Program-made: the position numbers and the translations under genes
Shown: one piece after another, positions 57,598 to 64,000 of the stretch
Numbering within the stretch: the first letter of the stretch is position 1
How the letters are laid out: every line of letters starts with the position of its first letter
The notes under the pieces: model-generated
Database searches by the model: none
What the model was told of the DNA's origin: nothing
The model's input: only the letters and a program-made list of their open reading frames with translations
Source: Antitrichia curtipendula
Taxonomy: Eukaryota > Streptophyta > Bryopsida > Hypnales > Leucodontaceae
Length of the DNA: 64,000 nt
Assembly (NCBI GenBank): GCA_951230915.1
Contig: OX579639.1
Span: 15,252,001-15,316,000, forward strand
Reading direction: 5' to 3'

Positions 57598-57676
57598 GGA
57601 GTTCGATGGAGGTTCGGATTGGAGTTCGATGGAGGTTCGGGTTGGAGTTCGATGGAGGTTCGGATTGGAGGTTCGG
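57598..57676. repeat. 23-bp tandem repeat near the DUF1664 promoter
   Basis: About three copies of GGAGTTCGATGGAGGTTCGG with a 3-base spacer (ATT or GTT), followed by a partial GGAGGTTCGG. The repeat accounts for the odd composition of the overlapping ORFs. Confidence 0.85.
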
Positions 57677-57699
57677 ATGGTGAGTTGGCTTCCAATGGA

Positions 57700-59120
57700 T
57701 TTAGGTGAATTTGTGAATTTTATATTAAAGGATTCCTTAACCATGAAACATTGTAGAGGATTTAAAATGTTTTGTAAAGGACTATTTAACCACCTCACCT
57801 GCTTATTTACAATTTCATCCCAATAAAATTTGGCTAGCTATGCTGGTGATAGGGTTGCATCATTTAATGGTTTGAATCTTTGCAGATTAATTACATCAAT
57901 ATAGTTTAACAAGAAAGAATTCAAAATGTAAATTTTTTAACAAAATCAACTACAAGAGATCTAAAACATCTGTTATCACTCCCACTAGGACTTGAGTCTA
58001 TAATTTGTGCCTCTTTTGATGCTAGAAGTCAAATGCCTTATTCATTAGGCTACAAGAAATTTCAAGCTTTGACCAATTATTTTTATATATCATAGAAAAT
58101 AATTTATCAAAACAAGATTTCATATTAGTGAGATATGATTTTCAAACTAAGTCTCAAAACGTTGAAGATCAAGACTAAATTGAAGAAGATAAAGTTTGTA
58201 GAGGCCTTCAAAAGCTTAAGTACAAACTTCCTATAGTATTCTTACAATAATCAAAATCAAAATTTTCTAAGTTGGAAAAAATGGCCAATTTCTTTCAAAA
58301 AATTGAATGTATATATTAGTTTTTAGAAATATAGGACAAACAAATCAAAGGTGAAGGTTGAAAATGTTGTTAGTACCCACATGTTGTGAAAATACTAGTA
58401 TTTACCTCTATGATAACCATCAAGTGCAATAAGTGACAAGGAGAAACTTGAAGCCATTATCAAAACATAGAATGAATTATCTCCATTATTGAAAACACCA
58501 TATCCAACAACAATAACATTCTACTTAAAATTACATAAAAAAAATATTCATGGCTGAGACACTTGCACATGTGCATTGTTAATACATTATAAGTAATAAA
58601 CAAATTGTACAAGGAGTGTCATTTAATAAGCTTTTGCATGGCGTCATTTATCCATGAGTTGAAAAGTCTTTCATTTACAATGCAAGTGTCATCTCAACTA
58701 CACTTGTAAGACATGAAATATTTATAGGTTCTATCAAAGTTAAAGATGCTTTCATAAAATACACCATAGATGCTATACTAATGTTAAGTGGTAGTCTAGG
58801 CTCGTGACAAGGGCCCAACTACTACAAATTTCAACAATGTGTAACTTATTCATAATCTTTGTAATCTTTGTCACATCTAAGCATGTGCTTGTGTGGTAGT
58901 CAAGGCTATGGTTGCCTAGCCTCTATATGAATCTTTCCAATTGCTAACTTATATGCCAAATATATACATGCCCATTCTGATACACTAAAATAGGTCTAAA
59001 TTAAAATTGGGTACAATTCAATAATTTACAAGTTTGCATGTTAAAATCAACGAGTTCACTAGTCATCATACAATTTGAAACTACAGCTTTGCTACATAAA
59101 GTTTAGTCCAAGTAAATCAA
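57700..59120. other. AT-rich sequence, nothing recognised
   Basis: No ORF with a domain and no repeat that I could pair. Decayed intergenic DNA. Confidence 0.4.
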
Positions 59121-59668
59121 GAAATTAAATATTTAATACATTATGGGGATTGTAACACTTGATCATTCAAATAAGCACATGAACATGGTTCTATATGTAA
59201 ATTTAGTTTTTGTTGGCAATTGAAATTCAGTTTGAGTAAATTCTCGAGTAAATTAAGAGCATGGCTACTTTCATACACAATGGATCCAACATTCTTCAAA
59301 TATGGATGAAAAGTGCTCCGCGTCCTTCACAATATTTTCTCAGTGACACTCAAGTCTAGCGTGTCAAAAAATGGCCCTTGAAATCATTGTTCATCCTAAG
59401 TTTAGTTGTTGTATCCTTTATTTTATTTGATGTTCACTTGATTATTTATTGGTCATATTCGGTAAGCAAGGGTGAGGGACAAGGAAATTGAGGGCCTTTT
59501 AAAATTAGATAGAAAATTTGAGCGTGCCAAGTTTGGTGAGTAAGGGTGGCCATGCTCTAAGAAATTAAAGATTTAATACATTGTGGGTATTATAGCATTG
59601 GATCACTCAAATTAGTACATGAGCATGATTCTATATTTGAACTTAGTTTTTGTTGGCAACTGAAAGAA
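59121..59668. repeat. Direct repeat pair ~445 bp apart
   Basis: 59121-59230 and 59566-59668 share AAGAAATTAAA[T/G]ATTTAATACATT, GATCA[T/C]TCAAAT, ACATGA[A/G]CATG[G/A]TTCTATAT and TTAGTTTTTGTTGGCAA in the same order and orientation, about 85% identical by eye. The intervening 330 bp is not duplicated. Non-coding. Confidence 0.65.
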
Positions 59669-59669
59669 G

Positions 59670-59851
59670 ATTCTAATGCATCATATGATGTATTTGTGGA
59701 CACTTTATGATTAAGTTAAGAATCTCCAAAGTGTGGCCATAATCAATTCTAAGCTCTCAGATTCTAATGCATCATATGATGTATTTGTGGACACTTTATG
59801 ATTAAGTTAAGAATCTCTAAAGTGTGGCCATAATCAATTTTAAGCTCTCAT
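59670..59851. repeat. 91-bp tandem duplication
   Basis: ATTCTAATGCATCATATGAT starts at 59670 and again at 59761; the two 91-bp units are nearly identical (differences at about two bases, such as TCTCCAAAG and TCTCTAAAG). The high identity means it is recent. Non-coding. Confidence 0.9.
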
Positions 59852-60959
59852 GCTTAGACTATGTATATTTTAGGATGCAAATATGTAGGGATCGCTTTTT
59901 GGTGAGGGTTGCAATTAGGTTGCAAATAGGTTATTAAAAATGCCACAAAATATGAAGGAGAATGTCAACATTTAAGTTGATAAAGACAACCGCTTACTAC
60001 CAACAAAGAACCATGAGACAAAGTGCAAAGAAGGAAAGTACCTCAAAATCACCAACAAGAAGAAACTTATAAGGTCCTCTTTATTAGTAAGAAAAATACA
60101 CAAGAAAGATTTAACATTGCTTTAACCTAAACTAGACTATTTTTTGAACATTTAGACAACTTCACAAAATGAATATTCATCATGATACATAAGGAGGCCT
60201 CTAAATGATCATTGTGACAACAAGAGAGACCTAAAATGAATCGTAAGAAAGATCTATTTTATAATGTTGTCTACAAATTCTTGCAACAATTTGATTTGAT
60301 TGAAAACCCTATTGGCTAATAAAATTATAAGAATGTGAAAACTAACTAGTTGTACAATCCAATGCTGATCTTTGGTCCAGCTTAAAAGCAAAGTGCTCAC
60401 CATCCTTGCTCATCTCAATTGATTTCCCCTCTTTTAGTGAGTCAAAAAATGCAAATAAGTATTAGAAACTATACTTACCAGAAGAATTCAGAACATTTTA
60501 TTCATTTGCTGGAAGAAAAAGAAAAAGGATATGAACAATGAACTTCACTCCTATTATCTTGGCACATTAAAAGGATCGTTAGGTGGTGTAAGTCCCTGTT
60601 TTGTCACTTAAAATTCATGCTTTTTCTTTCTTTTCCTTTTTGCAATTTGAGTGTAGTTTATATATAAAAAATCCCCCAAAGAGTGTAAAATCAAAATAGG
60701 TATGTCACATGCCAATAGAATATTTGATTCTAAATAAAATATTTTTCTTTAAGTAAATCCAAATAACGCATGTAAATAGGGTAGAAACCTGGAATTTGTA
60801 CAAATTATAGATATTGAGTAGAAATTGCCCAAATTGTCTAAGCCGGTGGTTGCAAGAAAGATCGAACAATTTTAGTAGCATTTTGCCTATACAAATTAAA
60901 AATAATTAAAAAATCATGAACATAAAAAACTAAAAATTGGCTATTTGTAAAGACTTGAT
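59852..60959. other. AT-rich sequence, nothing recognised
   Basis: No gene or paired repeat seen. Confidence 0.35.
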
Positions 60960-61370
60960 AGTGATTACATTTCACCAAAAATGAAAGTCAAAACCATCTC
61001 TAATGTTCAGAAATACGTGCGCAAAGGACCCCTATATGTACAAATATGGAGGTCATAAAATAATGTATTTTTAGATTTTCTTTGGTAGATACATGTCTCC
61101 CTACTACGGAAATAGACAACAAAATTTTAGCTCTAGATCATTCACTTTGGATACTTTCTAGTACTAACCCCCCCTAAAATGCAAAGTGTGACAAATTAAC
61201 TAAATTAAAATTTAATTATAGAATGTTTTTTTAATTTTTTTGAAAAATAAGCAATCTCATGACTTTCAAGTTATTCATCTCCAATAAAAATTTCAACTTT
61301 GTCATTTCAATTGTGACAAAAAATAGTACCGATTTTTCTTGCAATCACCCAATTTTACCTTGTATATGAC
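60960..61370. repeat. Dispersed repeat, copy 2 (partner at 12490-12950)
   Basis: Same orientation as the copy at 12490. Ordered matches include GGACCCCTATATGTACAAAT against GGTCCCCTATTTATATGAAC, TGGAGGTCATAAAATAAT, TTTTAGCT, TTGGATACT, CCAATAAAAATTTCA and TTTTTCTTGCAATCACCC. No readable coding sequence. Confidence 0.5.
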
Positions 61371-62202
61371 AAATTATGACTAAAGTGGTCTGAAGGAACT
61401 TATGTAAGAATCTTAAGTTAATTCTAGGAGAGAGGTTTTAGTTTTCCATCCCATGTCATGAAATAGTAGAAACCTCAATTGTTAGCCTATAAGGTAGAAA
61501 CATCCAATAGCGTGCCTGTACCTCAATCTTTGTTCCTAGATGGACATTAATCCGTCCCTAGACTTCCATTGAATGGTCTTTGATATGTATCATAAAGTTT
61601 TCTCCTCTCTTCACTATGATTGGATAAGTGCTGAATTTGTCAGAATTCAGATTTAGGTCCACCTACAGGAGTACAGGACCACAGTCCGAGAAGTTCTGTA
61701 TGAAAATTGGTGCATTTCCGACCTTTTTGCAAGAGATTCAGAATTTTTTTTTCCAGCCAGAAGCTTGCCCAAAGTTTCTTTTTTTTCCCGGTTTGAATCC
61801 TACACTTTTTTTGGCCATTCGGCAAATTGCCGGGTTTTTTATTTTCAGTTTGGTATATTTCTGAACTTTTGCATGTACACTTGGTTATGTTTTTGTGCAT
61901 AATGCTTTTAAAGGATTCATGCAAGTTGTATAATGCAATATCCTTGGCAGGAGTTGAACCTGAGGCCCCCACCATCTTGGGGCCAAGGATGTAGCCTTCA
62001 AAAAATGCAAGGATCCCAAAGAGGGTCCAAGCATTTTTTGGAGGCTGGTTAGTACAAAAAAACATGCAAATCAAGACAATTGGTTTTTCTCACAAAAAGG
62101 TGCACCATATGAACAAGAAACATCACTTGGACTTGGTAGAATTGAAAAACTCAAGTAACTTGAAGGGTTAGCATATAAAAAACGATACTTACTCTCATTC
62201 TT
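61371..62202. other. Spacer next to the second hAT transposase
   Basis: AT-rich, with a small inverted repeat at about 61941-61990 (ATCCTTGGC ... GCCAAGGAT). It may contain the 3' end of the element to which the transposase at 62203-64000 belongs, but no terminus was identified. Confidence 0.35.
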
Positions 62203-64000
62203 TCACAAAGGGATGGCATCATCAATAACATGATCAAACTCCTCATCAGGCCCCTCCAATGCAATCTTAAGCATAGCTTCTAAATTCTTACTACCAAGTC
62301 TATTTCTAACACGCGTTTTGATCAGATTTTGCACACTAAACGCTCTCTCACAAGTTGCAGTAGACACACATTGCACTCGAGCCAATTCAGCAAGCACAAG
62401 CAAATTAGGATACCTAGTTTGCAACAAATGATTCCATGATATGATGCCCCAAAGATCTCTGAAATTCTTGTCCCCCCATTCAGTAGTACACTGCAGTTTG
62501 AAGGCCAAAAACTCACGCTTACAAGCTGCCACATTTACAAGAGGAGGTAAGGTGAAACCTGAGTGGGAGCAGTCTGCTCCGTAGTATGCTAGCAAGCTCT
62601 TCAAATCTGCAACACCCCAATTCTGAAGTCCAATTTGCCTTGAAGGCATGTTAGAAGGACTTAGGATTTTGAAGCAAGATATAATGTCATTGATCGTAAA
62701 ACAGGCATCTAAACCAGCACACAGCCTCTGCAAATGCACGTTGAAATTCCAATGCTTCCTCAAGATCTGTTCCAAGCCTAGAACGATCCATTTCAAAATC
62801 ATGGTACATTTTACCATGAATTTCAGACCTTAGTTTCCTCAAATGACCCCCAAAAGGACCATACTCAGGGATGACATGGTACCCCGTGTCTTCATTAAAC
62901 GTAGAAGCATTCAAATCTGTGGACTCAACAATAAACATCATCCTAATTTGTGCAATTTCTGAACGCACAATGCTACCAACAATAGTGACATCAACAAATT
63001 TGTTTTGGAATACTTTAGACAAGAGGGCCAAAGAATGTAAAATATCAGCAAGGAAATACAAAATGTAGATGAATTTGAACTGTGACAATTTGTCCAAAAC
63101 AGACTTTGCCTGACCCAAGTCCTTATCTTCTTGAATATCCCGAAAAAAACATAGAACTGACTCCAATGACTCACAAAGAGTAGTGACAGCTTGCCATCTA
63201 CTGAGCCACTTGATTTTATGGTACCTCTTCATTGTCCTCTTTGCATCAAAAAGCTCCTCTTGCAAGGCTGTAAGTGCATGTTTGCGCTTACTAGATCTCT
63301 TGAAAAATGAAGAAATGGAATTTAGCAAGGAGTCTACAATGTCAGAGATTACTTTACATTGTGGTGCCTTTGCGGCATCAAGTGCTGCTAAATTTGTCCT
63401 ATGTGCAACACAGTGACAAGATAACAAAAAAGGGTTAATTTGACTTTTAATTCGAGTGGCAACTCCACCATGAGCACCCACCATAGTGCTTGCACCATCG
63501 CTGCCAAATGCTACAAACTTACATAAATCCAACCTCCACTTTTTCAAATTACATATGAGGGTATCATAAATTACAGCAGCATCTTTTTTTCCACCTTCAA
63601 TCTCTAACAACCCTAAAAATATAGTCAAAAGCAAACCTTCCTCAATGATGGTCGCAAATACAACAAGATGTCCAGTGACACTAATGTCAATCGACTCATC
63701 TATCATGATACCAAAGAAAGGGGAGTTCCTTACCCTACAAATGATTTTTTTTTTAATGACAACTGAGATACACCACACCAAATCAGAACATGCCTTCTCA
63801 TCATGATACATACTTGATGTCATAGGAGCCTTCACACTTAGCAACAACTTACACAAAGATGGAAACTTTGAAAAGGGAAGTGATTGCTTCCATATAAAAT
63901 ATGCTGCCTTCATGAGTGAATTCAGCGCTTCATCACATGCCCGCTGTCCTTGTAAGATGACCTTTTCCATCACTTTTTCTCCACTTTGAGCTGCCCATGC
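62203..64000 (-). pseudogene. hAT-type transposase, frameshifted, cut by window end
   Basis: The right-hand reading frame (62687-64000 in the window, open to the edge) contains FFGIMIDESIDISVTGHLVV, FVAFGSDGASTMVGAHGGVA, SCHCVAHRTNLAAL and ends near 62687. A second frame (62203-62817) continues the same protein with CVSTATCERAFSVQ, NLIKTRVRNRL (the hAT dimerisation region) and a stop at 62203. The switch lies near 62715-62735 and is a single-frame shift. The likely catalytic residues D (MIDES), D (GSDGAS) and E (TCERAF) are all present. Resembles the DUF4371/KIAA1586-like group of hAT proteins and is not closely related to the transposase of the 15.2-kb element. Its N-terminus is outside the window. 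Confidence 0.8.

Noticed and set aside
61941..61990. tRNA-like text (GGTTCAACTCCTGCC on the minus strand)
   Set aside because: The T-arm-like string and a 9-bp inverted repeat are present, but the span is only about 50 bases and no D or anticodon arm can be formed.

Overview
The window is nuclear DNA of a land plant. Two intron-containing housekeeping genes on the minus strand show this: a complete 32-exon exportin-1 (XPO1/CRM1) gene at 40620-51906 and a two-exon DUF1664 gene at 55352-57173, a family confined to the green lineage. The XPO1 protein is plant-type throughout. I cannot fix the species. Abundant AT-rich decayed repeats, a DD34E Tc1 relic and a possible Plavaka-like relic would suit a bryophyte or another non-seed plant, but that is inference.

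Layout. 1-20 kb is AT-rich and gene-poor: a CACTA-like MITE (3494-4015), three copies of a MITE family with ATTAGATGA ends (4040, 5758, 11822), a large imperfect palindrome (6300-8025), microsatellites and relics. 20251-21270 is a Tc1 transposase broken by one TGA. 22483-37701 is the main discovery: a 15.2-kb hAT-superfamily transposon with 13-bp terminal inverted repeats (CA.GG.TGTCATA) and a perfect 8-bp target duplication (ATAAAATC). It is inserted into a palindromic repeat, whose two halves still flank it. 37.7-39.65 kb holds that repeat's tail and two more copies. 40.6-51.9 kb is XPO1, 55.3-57.2 kb is DUF1664, 57.7-62.2 kb is AT-rich, and a frameshifted second hAT transposase (62203-64000) runs off the right edge.

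The large hAT element carries three plus-strand genes: a kinase-like gene with a new N-terminal domain (23095-24675, one in-frame TAA), a coiled-coil/RING-H2-like gene (27118-29415, three in-frame TGAs), and an uninterrupted 1198-codon transposase with an unusual ~530-residue C-terminal extension (32827-36423). Each gene is preceded by a GC-rich minisatellite built on one core (GGAGTCCCCGCCC or its G variant) and a TATA box. A fourth array lies just inside the right end. The end arrays point in opposite directions, as expected for subterminal transposase-binding sites. The same motif may therefore both mark the ends for transposition and control the element's genes; this is inference, but it is the system most worth following up.
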